Source: an uncultured Solobacterium sp. (GTDB taxonomy: Bacteria > Bacillota_I > Bacilli_A > Erysipelotrichales > Erysipelotrichaceae). Taken from it: a stretch of DNA of 9,811 bases. Location: the NCBI GenBank assembly GCA_937910655.1, contig CALEMV010000217.1, forward strand, positions 1 to 9,811. The letters are read 5' to 3'. The position numbers were made by a program, and so were the translations under genes. Positions 1 to 7,188 of this stretch are shown one piece after another; position 1 is the stretch's first letter, and each line of letters opens with the position of its first letter. The notes under the pieces are model-generated. The model did not search any database, was not told the DNA's origin, and worked only from the letters and a program-made list of their open reading frames with translations.

Positions 1-1286
1 AATTAAAATCTCTGCTTTCAAATATCCACCCTAAAATAAACTATCACATTATTACGGACAAAATTGATGATGAATATTATATTGTCGTTGCAGTAGAGAG
101 TGGTAGTAACGGACCGTTTCAAACGAGTGAAAGGGCGGAAAAGGATAAAGAAATTAGGCTAAAGGCAGGAAGATATATCAGAGTCGGCAGAGATTCAAGA
201 CTACCAAACCCAACCGAAGAATTTGAAGTTTTGAAGAAATTTGCAAACTTTTCTTTTATTTCCAATTTGAACGATACAGCTACCATAGATGATTTAAGCT
301 ATGAATATATAAAAGAATATCTGCTTCAGACGGGAGCGAAGAAAGATATTAGAGAAATGTCTAAGCTGGATATGGCAAAGAGTATGGGACTTGTCAGTGA
401 AAGTGAGTATGGTGGTTATAGAGCTAAAAATTTTGCTGTGCTGATGTTTGCGGAAACACCAAATAAATTTATTCCAAACGCCCATGTTGAAATCATAAGA
501 GAAATTGACGGAACAGATAAAATGGAATCAAAAAGATTTGATGGGCCGGTTTGGATACAGGCAAAACAAGTCAGCAAGTATTTTGAAGATAATATTATGG
601 CTTCATACACCATAAGGGAAGCTGATAAAATTGAGCATAAGATTATCTATAACTATCCGCTCACAGCATTTGAGGAACTTGCTACTAATGCTATTTTGCA
701 TAAAGAATATGATACGCCTGAATATGTAGGAATATATATTTACAAGGATAGAATTTCTTTTGTAAACCATAACAGACCACTTCCTCCTGTAACTATCGAA
801 GCTCTTAATAGGGATAGAAGTTTTGATAGACGGCAGTATCTTAATAAAGAACTTAAAGATATGTTCTTTTCATTAAATTTGATAGAGTCTTACGGATCGG
901 GCATAAGGCGAGCAAAAGATACACTATTAGAAAATGGTTCTCCTGAGCTTAAGTTTTATCCGGATAATGAAGAAGATAACTATACCAACGCAGTTATGGG
1001 TGTGAATAAAGAATTTTTGAAAGAGTTTAATGGTAGTACTACCCAAGAAACTACCCAAGAAACTACCCAAGAAACTACCACGAAAACTACTACTAAAACT
1101 ACTATGAAACAGGAAGAGATTATTAAGATAATAGCTGAAAATCCTCACATAAGTGCGAAAGAAATGGCAGAAAAACTAAACCTGACTGTTGATGGTGTAC
1201 GTTATCATTTAAATAAAATGAGGAAAGCAGGACTTATTCGATATGAAGGCTCAACGAAATTAGGTCGGTGGGTAATTATGAAGTAG
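1..1286 (+). CDS. AlbA_2/Schlafen-like ATP-binding transcriptional regulator, 5'-truncated
   Basis: The frame is open from the window edge (first full codon at position 3) to TAG at 1284-1286, giving 427 visible residues. The TTG at 231 has no clear ribosome site and the reading frame continues through it, so the true start lies upstream. The first ~75 residues look like the end of an AlbA_2 (Schlafen-type) nucleic-acid-binding domain, with GRYIRVGRDS at about 168-197. A GHKL/HATPase_c_4-like segment follows, with ELATNAILHKEY at about nt 678-713 and SYGSGIRRA at about 888-914; it is the type often annotated as RecG-related. A threonine-rich linker (1038-1109) leads to a C-terminal winged helix (about nt 1110-1283) of the HTH_24/ArsR kind. 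Family members are putative ATP-responsive DNA-binding regulators, and I know of no defined target. It is an accessory gene, convergent with the gyrase operon. The family call is good; the biological role is unknown. Confidence 0.85.
   Translation, partial: LKSLLSNIHPKINYHIITDKIDDEYYIVVAVESGSNGPFQTSERAEKDKEIRLKAGRYIRVGRDSRLPNPTEEFEVLKKFANFSFISNLNDTATIDDLSYEYIKEYLLQTGAKKDIREMSKLDMAKSMGLVSESEYGGYRAKNFAVLMFAETPNKFIPNAHVEIIREIDGTDKMESKRFDGPVWIQAKQVSKYFEDNIMASYTIREADKIEHKIIYNYPLTAFEELATNAILHKEYDTPEYVGIYIYKDRISFVNHNRPLPPVTIEALNRDRSFDRRQYLNKELKDMFFSLNLIESYGSGIRRAKDTLLENGSPELKFYPDNEEDNYTNAVMGVNKEFLKEFNGSTTQETTQETTQETTTKTTTKTTMKQEEIIKIIAENPHISAKEMAEKLNLTVDGVRYHLNKMRKAGLIRYEGSTKLGRWVIMK
1038..1109 (+). 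repeat. 12-bp in-frame tandem repeat, six units
   Basis: Three perfect copies of ACTACCCAAGAA (1038-1049, 1050-1061, 1062-1073) are followed by three diverged copies (1074-1085, 1086-1097, 1098-1109). They encode TTQE three times, then TTTK, TTTK and TTMK. The repeat forms the flexible linker between the ATPase-like domain and the winged helix. Because the unit is a multiple of three, gain or loss of copies would change linker length without shifting the frame. Confidence 0.95.
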
Positions 1287-1310
1287 TGGTAAGTTGCAAT
1301 ACACAGAATT

Positions 1311-1346
1311 AAAAGGTGATTAGAGTAAAATCTAACCGCCTTTTTT
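1311..1346 (+). terminator. Rho-independent terminator of the AlbA_2 regulator gene
   Basis: GGTGATTAGA (1315-1324) pairs with TCTAACCGCC (1331-1340) across a 6-base loop. There is one G-U pair and one A-C mismatch. AAAA before the stem can extend it against the run of six T at 1341-1346. It lies 25 bases after the stop codon and so ends the upstream gene. Confidence 0.8.
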
Positions 1347-1414
1347 CTATTATGAAATCAGGAATAATCTAGTCCTGATCATAGAGAAAAAACTTCAGAA
1401 GAAGAATATGATAT

Positions 1415-1620
1415 AGAGGTCAGGAACACTAGAATGTTTCTGGCCTTTCTCGTACAGGCATGTATGGGAATTGGTCTGGGTAAAGTGAGAACGTACTCTT
1501 TTTTAGACCAGTGATATCATTGAGTCCGTCACAAAAAACGTTCTGCTTCCCTCCTATATTCTTAGGCTGCTTTATCAAGATGACAATCCAGGAAACAGTT
1601 AGATATGTCGTATATAAGCC
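1415..1620 (+). ncRNA. Candidate IS110 bridge RNA (seekRNA)
   Basis: IS110-group elements encode a structured guide RNA in the noncoding left end. Three stem-loops lie here. Stem-loop 1 pairs 1415-1428 with 1435-1448, 14 bp including wobbles, around the loop CTAGAA. Stem-loop 2 pairs 1470-1477 with 1505-1512 and encloses a large, partly paired internal loop. Stem-loop 3 pairs GGCT (1565-1568) with AGCC (1617-1620), with weak inner pairing and an inner GACAATC/GATATGTC stem (1582-1588 with 1602-1609). A 5' hairpin followed by two loops with wide internal bulges matches the known plan of a 5' stem-loop, a target-binding loop and a donor-binding loop. A TATGAT box at 1407-1412 could be a -10 element. 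The ends of the RNA, and which loop binds what, are inference. Confidence 0.5.
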
Positions 1621-1680
1621 AGAAAAATAGTCAGATGTGGGGATGGGGAAGTTTACCAAGACATTATGCATATCAGAAAG

Positions 1681-1687
1681 AAAGGAG
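1681..1687 (+). promoter_or_regulatory. Ribosome binding site setting the IS110 recombinase start
   Basis: AAAGGAG lies 9 bases before the ATG at 1697. An in-frame ATG at 1637 has no such site and would add 20 residues unlike the family N-terminus, so 1697 is preferred. Confidence 0.8.
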
Positions 1688-1696
1688 TATCACATC

Positions 1697-2917
1697 ATGG
1701 AAGGACCAATCATTACAGTGGATGTATCAAAAGGTTCCTGTCATTACCAGCCCTTCATCGAGAATGGACATCCAATGCGAAAACCAAAACAGCTTTCAGC
1801 TACGATCGATGGTTTCCAGAAGTTGGGACAAACTATCAAAGACCTTGAAGCTAAGACAGAACGAGAAGATATACCAGTTATCTTTGAGGCTACAGGTGTC
1901 TATCATCGACCACTACAAAAATATCTTGAAGACCACAAGATAAGGTACTACATCATTTCTCCATTATTATCTGCGACCTATCGTAAGACCGACCTACATA
2001 GTAATAAGACAGACGCATTAGACTGTGCACATATCGCCAAAGCATACTATTGTGAGAAGGAGCTAAGACAATATCAAGCACAACCACAAGAGTACAAAAG
2101 ACTCTATCAATTGAGCCGTATATATGAAAGTGAGTTGGTTCATCTTCGGAAGCGCAAAGTGAGTTTGAGATCCATGCTGGATATCATATATCCAAGGATT
2201 GATAAGACCTTTAAAGGGAATCAAAATCTGTATGATCCAATCCCAATGGAGATATTGAAAAGATATCCTCATCCATCCTTACTTTTGAGTCATAGAGAGG
2301 ATACCATCGTCAAGACCGTTGGGCATCGTACAGGTCATTTAAAAGGATATACAGAAAGAATCGTACATAAGATCTACGAGAAGGCAAAGGAGTGCTATTC
2401 AGGATGTGAAATCAATGATATAGAAGTAATCAATTTGCCAAGATTGATAGAGAATGTGCAGGAACAGAAGAAAAAATGCGATTCGCTATTGAAGGAAATG
2501 ATAGAGATAGCACGAACATGTCCTTATTTCGCATCAGTTGTTAGTATTGTTGGAATCGGAGAGAATCTAGCAGCTCGTATCATAGCAGAGCTTGGAGATG
2601 TGAACCGATTTGATAACAGAGCAGCCATCGTGGCATATGCAGGCTTGAATCCAAAGATACAACAATCCGGTGATATCGATGGACTGCATCTCAAGATATC
2701 AAAGAAAGGCAATAAGCATTTGCGATGTCTTTTATATCTTGGTGCACAATGTAATTATCGATTGCGCAAAGAAGATCCACTATATGAATTTACCAAAAAG
2801 AAAAGACAGCAGACCCAATGCCCATTGTCGTCTAAAGCTGCCTATACTGCTAGTGCTCATAAATTACTGGTCATAATCTATAGCCTATGTAAGAATGGTA
2901 CTCTATATCATTCTTAG
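1697..2917 (+). CDS. IS110-family RNA-guided recombinase (transposase)
   Basis: The protein has 406 residues from the ATG with the good ribosome site. The N-terminal RuvC-like DEDD domain shows VDVSK (Asp9), FEATGVY (Glu64) and KTDALD (Asp106 and Asp109), the four acidic residues expected. A helical middle (about 135-270) precedes the C-terminal Transposase_20 domain, with IVGIGENLAARIIAELGD (284-301), GLNPKIQQSG (316-325) and KKGNKHLR (336-343). Ser324 is the likely nucleophilic serine by its place in the family motif. In this family the enzyme works with a guide RNA from the element to cut and join donor and target DNA at a short core without hydrolysis. The frame is intact, so the element may be active. 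Downstream, it converges with the ISL3 transposase gene. Confidence 0.93.
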   Translation: MEGPIITVDVSKGSCHYQPFIENGHPMRKPKQLSATIDGFQKLGQTIKDLEAKTEREDIPVIFEATGVYHRPLQKYLEDHKIRYYIISPLLSATYRKTDLHSNKTDALDCAHIAKAYYCEKELRQYQAQPQEYKRLYQLSRIYESELVHLRKRKVSLRSMLDIIYPRIDKTFKGNQNLYDPIPMEILKRYPHPSLLLSHREDTIVKTVGHRTGHLKGYTERIVHKIYEKAKECYSGCEINDIEVINLPRLIENVQEQKKKCDSLLKEMIEIARTCPYFASVVSIVGIGENLAARIIAELGDVNRFDNRAAIVAYAGLNPKIQQSGDIDGLHLKISKKGNKHLRCLLYLGAQCNYRLRKEDPLYEFTKKKRQQTQCPLSSKAAYTASAHKLLVIIYSLCKNGTLYHS

Positions 2918-3026
2918 CAACAGTATAAACCCAATCTAGCAAAATGGGAGATATAATTTCTCTTGTTTTAATAATGCACAAAATGAAAAAGAAGAAATCA
3001 CTAAAGATTAGAAATTTCTTCTTGAC
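2918..3026. other. Convergent spacer between the two transposase genes
   Basis: This AT-rich spacer holds the IS110 right end and should hold the ISL3 left end. AATCTAG at 2933-2939 repeats a heptamer near 1366. A weak GAGA/TCTC hairpin (2948-2951 with 2959-2962) followed by TTGTTTT could stop plus-strand transcription, but is not convincing. I find no copy here of the ISL3 right-end sequence. Confidence 0.45.
2985..3023 (-). terminator. Possible weak terminator after the ISL3 transposase
   Basis: A perfect 10-base inverted repeat pairs AAGAAGAAAT (2989-2998) with ATTTCTTCTT (3014-3023) around a 15-base loop. On the minus strand it is followed by TTTC, just after the transposase stop. The stem is AT-rich, so it would be a weak terminator. 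It might instead be a feature of the element end. Confidence 0.4.
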
Positions 3027-4349
3027 TTAAGTTATCAAGTTTTTGTGCTCTCGTTTTCTGGAATATAGACATGTAGTCAAGCAATAGAATAGTTTGTCGT
3101 TAAGGCAGTATAGTGCACGTGCACGAAAACGTTCTAGGTTTGTATATCCATTGGATACCTCGATCAGTAATCGAAGTTTCTGATTGATGTTTTCAGCTAA
3201 TGCATTGGATTGTCGTCTATCATCATAAGGCCTTCTAAAGCTATTGATAATTTCTGGTTTCCAGTGCTTCAGTAGAGATATAAATTCCTTATAGCAGTCT
3301 AACTTAGAGTGTTCAAATAGCTCAATCAGATAATCAAGTTTCATACTAGCTTCTTCAAATGAGCAGTGTTTATTGAAGTCTCTATATAGTTCCTTTAATT
3401 CATACGCAAGCTTTAAATCAGGACTTATCTCCAACAACATGTTGTAAAGGTCCCTGTAATTCATCTTCTGACGAAATTTTGAGTTGTATCTTGGCTCGTT
3501 ATCGAGGTCGAATGAATCAGTTTCTAATAACTTATGCCAGGTCTTCAGCAGATAGTAACTAGGACTGTCGTAGACACACTGTTTCATGATTCCTACACGC
3601 ATGCGTGTAAAGCACTCTGTAAGGTGTTTGATAACATGGAAAGGATCTACTGCTATTTCGCAATGTCTTAGGTACTTTTTACACACATCCCTATAAGGTT
3701 CCCACATATCAATTGTCACGTACTTTACTCTGTCTCTCTCAGATTGTGGAATCATTTCAAAGTGTTTCGACAGCGTTACTTTCGAACGGTTTGGAAGTAT
3801 CTCGTTTAATGTCCTGTTATTGTTATCTACGAATACACATAAGTATGAACCACCATATTTCGCCATAGAAGAAGATATCTCATCGATACCAAGATTCTCA
3901 GGAAGTGTTAACCTAGGTGCACGGATGAAACTATCTGCGTATAATTGTATAATCGTATTGGATACGTGGTATTTGTGTGCAATATCCTTGTATGTCATAC
4001 GAACATTATGTAGATCCAAGGCAATCGCATTGAGTACTGCGTATGACTGATGGAAGTTCTCTGGGCCAAATGGACTTGGCTCGGAGAAGGACTTCCCACA
4101 TTCTTTACAGACATAGCGTCTTCTTGTCCAATCAATGATGGATGGAATCCCTGCAATATCAAGATGGTTATAACTGTACGAAGAATAATCCTTTACTTTT
4201 GTATGACCTCCACAACAGGGACAGGTAGGGTGAGTATCATTCAGTTTTATTAAGATGTGTAATTTGTCAGATGATTTATGTGTATCAATCGAAAAAATCA
4301 TATCGTCACTAATATTAAGTGTGGATATGATAAAATCATTTATAGCCAT
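3027..4349 (-). CDS. ISL3-family transposase
   Basis: The protein has 440 residues starting at ATG 4349, six bases after AGGAGG. An upstream in-frame ATG at 4385 would add 12 residues and lacks a ribosome site. The N-terminal zinc-binding part has cysteine pairs TCPCCGG (Cys43, Cys45, Cys46) and CKECGKSF (Cys81, Cys84), the zf-ISL3 type. A helix-turn-helix lies at about 117-137 (MTYKDIAHKYHVSNTIIQLY). The DDE_Tnp_ISL3 catalytic core shows LGIDEIS (Asp156), VTIDMWEPY (Asp214), AVDPFHV (Asp235) and NALAENINQKLR (Glu386). Length and motifs match full-length family members, and I see no frameshift, so the gene looks functional. The enzyme would bind the element ends and move it by cut-and-paste. 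Confidence 0.93.
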   Translation of the reverse strand: MAINDFIISTLNISDDMIFSIDTHKSSDKLHILIKLNDTHPTCPCCGGHTKVKDYSSYSYNHLDIAGIPSIIDWTRRRYVCKECGKSFSEPSPFGPENFHQSYAVLNAIALDLHNVRMTYKDIAHKYHVSNTIIQLYADSFIRAPRLTLPENLGIDEISSSMAKYGGSYLCVFVDNNNRTLNEILPNRSKVTLSKHFEMIPQSERDRVKYVTIDMWEPYRDVCKKYLRHCEIAVDPFHVIKHLTECFTRMRVGIMKQCVYDSPSYYLLKTWHKLLETDSFDLDNEPRYNSKFRQKMNYRDLYNMLLEISPDLKLAYELKELYRDFNKHCSFEEASMKLDYLIELFEHSKLDCYKEFISLLKHWKPEIINSFRRPYDDRRQSNALAENINQKLRLLIEVSNGYTNLERFRARALYCLNDKLFYCLTTCLYSRKREHKNLIT

Positions 4350-4353
4350 TTGG

Positions 4354-4361
4354 CACCTCCT
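4354..4361 (-). promoter_or_regulatory. Ribosome binding site of the ISL3 transposase
   Basis: The minus strand reads AGGAGGTG with AGGAGG ending six bases before the ATG at 4349. This near-perfect site decides the start codon against the upstream ATG at 4385. Confidence 0.85.
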
Positions 4362-4411
4362 ATGTTTAATTTCAATCACTTGCAAGACTGAATTTTAGCA
4401 TAGGAGTTTTT

Positions 4412-4463
4412 ATTATAAATAGCGTACCCCGTGAGATTTTATAGGGTATCCCCGAGTTGTAAA
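4412..4463 (-). promoter_or_regulatory. Possible promoter of the ISL3 transposase
   Basis: On the minus strand TTTACA (4458-4463) and TAAAAT (4436-4441) are 16 bases apart, a plausible sigma-A pair. A TATAAT also occurs at 4412-4417 but has no matching -35 box at the right distance. The promoter lies just inside the terminator at 4461-4484 and gives a leader of about 80 bases. Confidence 0.35.
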
Positions 4464-4529
4464 AAAAGAGGTCAAAATTTGACCCCAAGTTATTTTGCAG
4501 GGTCGCCCCGACCCCGACTGATTTTATAG
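4426..4529. repeat. Direct repeat ACCCCGnnnGATTTTATAG in the ISL3 right end
   Basis: Two copies lie at 4426-4444 and 4511-4529, identical at 16 of 19 positions and 85 bases apart in the same orientation. A third, partial CCCCGA motif lies at 4451-4455. These GC-rich blocks stand out from the AT-rich surroundings. The outer copy abuts the proposed tip of the element at 4533. They may be transposase binding sites (terminal and subterminal); that role is inferred. Confidence 0.6.
4461..4484 (-). terminator. Terminator inside the ISL3 right end
   Basis: The 15-base palindrome GGTCAAAATTTGACC (4470-4484) is followed on the minus strand by TC and a run of seven T (4461-4467). It would stop minus-strand transcription entering the element from the gyrA side, upstream of the transposase promoter. 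Confidence 0.65.
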
Positions 4530-4545
4530 TGCCGTTTTTTTATAC

Positions 4546-4585
4546 TCAAAAAAAGAAAGGATAGAGCAATAAATTCACTCTATCC
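4546..4585 (-). terminator. gyrA (gyrBA operon) terminator, bidirectional in form
   Basis: GGATAGAG (4559-4566) pairs perfectly with CTCTATCC (4578-4585) around an 11-base loop. On the minus strand it is followed by TTTCTTTTTTTG. On the plus strand a run of T also follows the stem (4586-4593). It begins seven bases after the gyrA stop codon. Confidence 0.9.
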
Positions 4586-4591
4586 TATTTT

Positions 4592-7171
4592 TTATTCTTT
4601 TAAATCAGAATCTGTTACTTCTTCATCATCGTTATCAATGATATCTTCATCATCTGATGTATCTTCAAAGACACCTTCATCTAATACTTCGTTATGAGAG
4701 ATATCTACTACTTCTGAATCTTCCTCTGGTTCAAGTATCGCTACTGATGAAACAATATCATCCTTCACATTAATTACCTTCACACCTTGTGCAGAACGGC
4801 TATATACAGATACCTGGTTGAGAGATATACGGATTACAATACCGCCAGCAGTCATGATCATGCAGTCTTCATCGCCTCTTACAGCACGCATACATACAAG
4901 CTTACCGGACTTCTCTGTTACGTTAACTGTCTTAACACCACGTGCACCACGGCGTGTCATACGATAATCAGCTAACGCAGACTTCTTACCAAATCCATTT
5001 TCTGTAATTGTTAAGATATATTCACCTGCAAGATTTGTTGCTAGACCAATGACATAACCACCATCAACATTGAATCCCTTTACACCACGTGCTGTACGTC
5101 CTAGAGGACGAACTGTGTTTTCAAGGAAACGAACTGCCTTACCATTTGAACCTGCAATGATGATTTCCGCATTACCATCAGTACTTCTTACAAATGCTAA
5201 TTCATCATCTTCATTCAACTTAATCGCTATCTTACCGTTCTTATTGATGTTTTCGTATTCATCAAATGTAGTGCGTTTGATGATACCTTGCTTAGTAACA
5301 AAGAATAAGAACTTCGAATCATGGTCTTTACTATATGGTACAAGAGCACGAATATTTTCTGTCTTATCCATACTAATTAAGTTGATAGCAGGAATACCCT
5401 TACTTGTTCTACTGAATTCAGGTACGTTATATCCCTTGATACGATATACCTTACCCTTATCCGTAAATACTAATAAGTGATCATGCGTAGACATACTGAT
5501 AAACTGATCAATAATGTCATCCTTATGGAGTTCCATACCCTTGATACCCTTACCACCACGGTTTTGTACATGGTATGTATCTGTTGTTAAACGTTTAATA
5601 TATCCGTTTGAAGATAACGTAATAATAATGTTTTCAACAGGTATCAAGTCTTCATCTTCTACATCAGCGATTGCGTCAATAATCTCACTACGACGTGGAT
5701 CATTAAACTTCGCTTTCACTTCACTCAATTCATCACGAATAATTTGTAATACTCTTGCATGGTTAGAAAGAATATCCTGGAAATCCGCAATCTTTATTAA
5801 TAAATCTTGATATTCATTTTCAATCTTTTCACGTTCAAGACCTGTTAATCTTCTAAACTGCATGTCTAGGATTGCTTTTGCTTGAATTTCATCTAATCCA
5901 AAGCCTTCCATCAAACGTGGCATCGCTTCATTAGGATCACGTGAATCACGAATTGTATGAATAATCGCATCGAGATTATCAACCGCAATACGTAAACCTT
6001 CTAAAATATGTGCACGATCTTGGGCTTTCTTTAAATCAAACTGTGTACGACGTACGATTACTTCATCTTGGAATGCAATATATCCCTTTAGAAGATCAAT
6101 CATACTCGCTTGGCGAGGAACACCATTGAATAATACAACGTTATTTACCCCAAAGTTAGATTGTAGAGGAGTAGAGCGATATAACTGATTTAACATAACA
6201 TCCGGTTGAACATCCTTACGTAATTCAATTACAACACGGATACCATCCATATTAGATTCATCACGTAAGTCAGTAATACCTTCGATTACTTTATCTCTAA
6301 CTAGAGTTGCAATTCTTTCTACCAAGCTAGCTTTATTTACCATGTAAGGTAATTCATAGACTACGATACGAGATTTGCCATTTGGCATTTCTTCAATCTT
6401 TGTCTTAGCACGCATGATAACTGATCCACGACCAGTTTCAAATGCTTGACGGATACCTGATCTACCTAAGATATAGGCACCTGTAGGAAAGTCAGGACCC
6501 TTCATGTAATTCATCAGTTCAGTCGCTGTAATTTCTGGGTTATCCATAACCGCAAAAATACCATCGATTGTTTCTCCTAAGTTATGAGGCGCAACATTCG
6601 TTGCCATACCTACCGCAATACCAGAAGAACCATTTACGATTAAGTTTGGATAACGTGATGGTAGAACTGTAGGTTCTTTTTCTTGACCATCATAGTTATC
6701 AACCATATCAACTGTATCTTTTTCAAGATCACGTAACATTTCTACCGCAATCTTAGACATACGTGCTTCGGTATAACGCATCGCAGCTGGATCATCACCA
6801 TCCATCGAACCGAAGTTACCATGTCCATCAACTAATACAGTTCTCATATTCCATGGTTGTGCTAAATAAACTAACGCACCATAGATAGAAGAGTCACCAT
6901 GTGGGTGATATTTACCCATCGTATCACCGACAATACGTGCACTCTTACGATATGCCTTGTCTGGTCCGATGTTCATCTCATGCATAGAGAATAAAATTCT
7001 TCTCTGTACAGGTTTTAAACCATCACGTACATCTGGTAATGCACGTGATACGATAACTGACATCGAATACTCCAAGAAGTCACGACGAATTTCTTTTGTT
7101 AATTCTGTTTCTGTAATATGTCCAGGATCAAAATTACTTTCGTCAAATTCCATAAAATCATCTAAAGCCAT
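4592..7171 (-). CDS. gyrA: DNA gyrase subunit A
   Basis: The subunit that breaks and rejoins DNA in gyrase, which adds negative supercoils using ATP hydrolysed by GyrB. The 859 residues comprise a winged-helix/tower breakage domain (about 30-370) with catalytic Tyr133 in AAMRYTEAR, a coiled-coil arm and gate (about 370-500), and a C-terminal beta-pinwheel (about 510-812). The pinwheel has the GyrA-box form QNRGGKG at 536-542 and five further blade motifs such as RTARGVKGF and [10 protein letters not shown]. The box and the neighbouring gyrB argue for GyrA over ParC. The tail (814-859) is strongly acidic, 23 of 46 residues being Asp or Glu. In the quinolone-determining region, [14 protein letters not shown] has Ser94 (E. 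coli Ser83), but Gly98 replaces the usual Asp/Glu (E. coli Asp87). AAAGGAG (7182-7188) precedes the ATG by 10 bases, and gyrB ends 17 bases upstream. Confidence 0.98.
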   Translation of the reverse strand: MALDDFMEFDESNFDPGHITETELTKEIRRDFLEYSMSVIVSRALPDVRDGLKPVQRRILFSMHEMNIGPDKAYRKSARIVGDTMGKYHPHGDSSIYGALVYLAQPWNMRTVLVDGHGNFGSMDGDDPAAMRYTEARMSKIAVEMLRDLEKDTVDMVDNYDGQEKEPTVLPSRYPNLIVNGSSGIAVGMATNVAPHNLGETIDGIFAVMDNPEITATELMNYMKGPDFPTGAYILGRSGIRQAFETGRGSVIMRAKTKIEEMPNGKSRIVVYELPYMVNKASLVERIATLVRDKVIEGITDLRDESNMDGIRVVIELRKDVQPDVMLNQLYRSTPLQSNFGVNNVVLFNGVPRQASMIDLLKGYIAFQDEVIVRRTQFDLKKAQDRAHILEGLRIAVDNLDAIIHTIRDSRDPNEAMPRLMEGFGLDEIQAKAILDMQFRRLTGLEREKIENEYQDLLIKIADFQDILSNHARVLQIIRDELSEVKAKFNDPRRSEIIDAIADVEDEDLIPVENIIITLSSNGYIKRLTTDTYHVQNRGGKGIKGMELHKDDIIDQFISMSTHDHLLVFTDKGKVYRIKGYNVPEFSRTSKGIPAINLISMDKTENIRALVPYSKDHDSKFLFFVTKQGIIKRTTFDEYENINKNGKIAIKLNEDDELAFVRSTDGNAEIIIAGSNGKAVRFLENTVRPLGRTARGVKGFNVDGGYVIGLATNLAGEYILTITENGFGKKSALADYRMTRRGARGVKTVNVTEKSGKLVCMRAVRGDEDCMIMTAGGIVIRISLNQVSVYSRSAQGVKVINVKDDIVSSVAILEPEEDSEVVDISHNEVLDEGVFEDTSDDEDIIDNDDEEVTDSDLKE

Positions 7172-7181
7172 TGTAATTTAT

Positions 7182-7188
7182 CTCCTTT
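7182..7188 (-). promoter_or_regulatory. gyrA ribosome binding site
   Basis: AAAGGAG on the minus strand lies 10 bases before the gyrA ATG, directly after the gyrB stop codon. There is no room for a separate promoter, so gyrA is co-transcribed with gyrB. Confidence 0.75.

Larger units (their letters stand above)
1347..1696. other. Noncoding leader between the first terminator and the IS110 recombinase
   Basis: No credible protein gene lies in these 350 bases; the frames that stay open here have no ribosome sites and overlap the structured RNA candidate. Besides the three stem-loops at 1415-1620 there is a small perfect hairpin, ATCAGGA (1357-1363) with TCCTGAT (1373-1379). It lies at the proposed left end of the element. 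The last 75 bases lead into the recombinase ribosome site. Confidence 0.6.
1371..2937 (+). mobile_element. IS110-family insertion sequence (IS110 group layout)
   Basis: An intact IS110-type recombinase gene (1697-2917) has a long noncoding stretch upstream and only a short one downstream. That is the arrangement of the IS110 group; the IS1111 group has the long noncoding part after the gene. Family members lack terminal inverted repeats, so the ends cannot be read directly. The proposed limits rest on a shared AATCTAG containing a possible CT core at 1366-1372 and 2933-2939. This would give an element of about 1.57 kb, near the upper end for the family. The presence of the element is certain; the exact ends are a guess. 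Confidence 0.7.
2989..4533 (-). mobile_element. ISL3-family insertion sequence, left end unresolved
   Basis: The element holds a complete ISL3 transposase on the minus strand. Read inward from 4533, the right side starts GGCACTATAAAATC, and a GG start is usual for ISL3 terminal repeats. No matching inverted copy was found in 2918-3026, and no 8-bp target duplication could be defined. The left limit given here is only the edge of the hairpin after the transposase. The left terminal repeat may be diverged or lost, for example when the neighbouring IS110 element arrived. Confidence 0.6.

Noticed and set aside
1038..1109. CRISPR-like array
   Set aside because: The units are 12 bases, directly adjacent without spacers, and lie inside a coding frame.
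231..1286. TTG at 231 as the start of the first gene
   Set aside because: The frame is open back to the window edge and encodes AlbA_2-like sequence (GRYIRVGRDS) before 231, and there is no ribosome site. The gene is simply cut by the window.
1429..1671. Minus-strand open frame antisense to the bridge RNA candidate
   Set aside because: It has no ribosome site and no recognisable motif. It runs through the conserved-looking stem-loops and is better explained as chance.
1605..1943. Plus-strand open frame overlapping the start of the IS110 recombinase
   Set aside because: It lies in another frame of the recombinase and RNA region, has no ribosome site and resembles no protein I know.
1697..2917. 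IS1111-group assignment of the IS110-family element
   Set aside because: IS1111 members have the long noncoding part after the gene and subterminal inverted repeats. Here the long noncoding part is before the gene.
2989..3023. AAGAAGAAAT inverted repeat as the ISL3 terminal repeat
   Set aside because: Both arms are at the same end of the element and do not match the right-end sequence near 4533, so it is more likely a weak terminator.
4592..7171. ParC (topoisomerase IV) instead of GyrA
   Set aside because: Position directly after recF and gyrB, the GyrA-box-like QNRGGKG and a complete six-blade pinwheel support GyrA.
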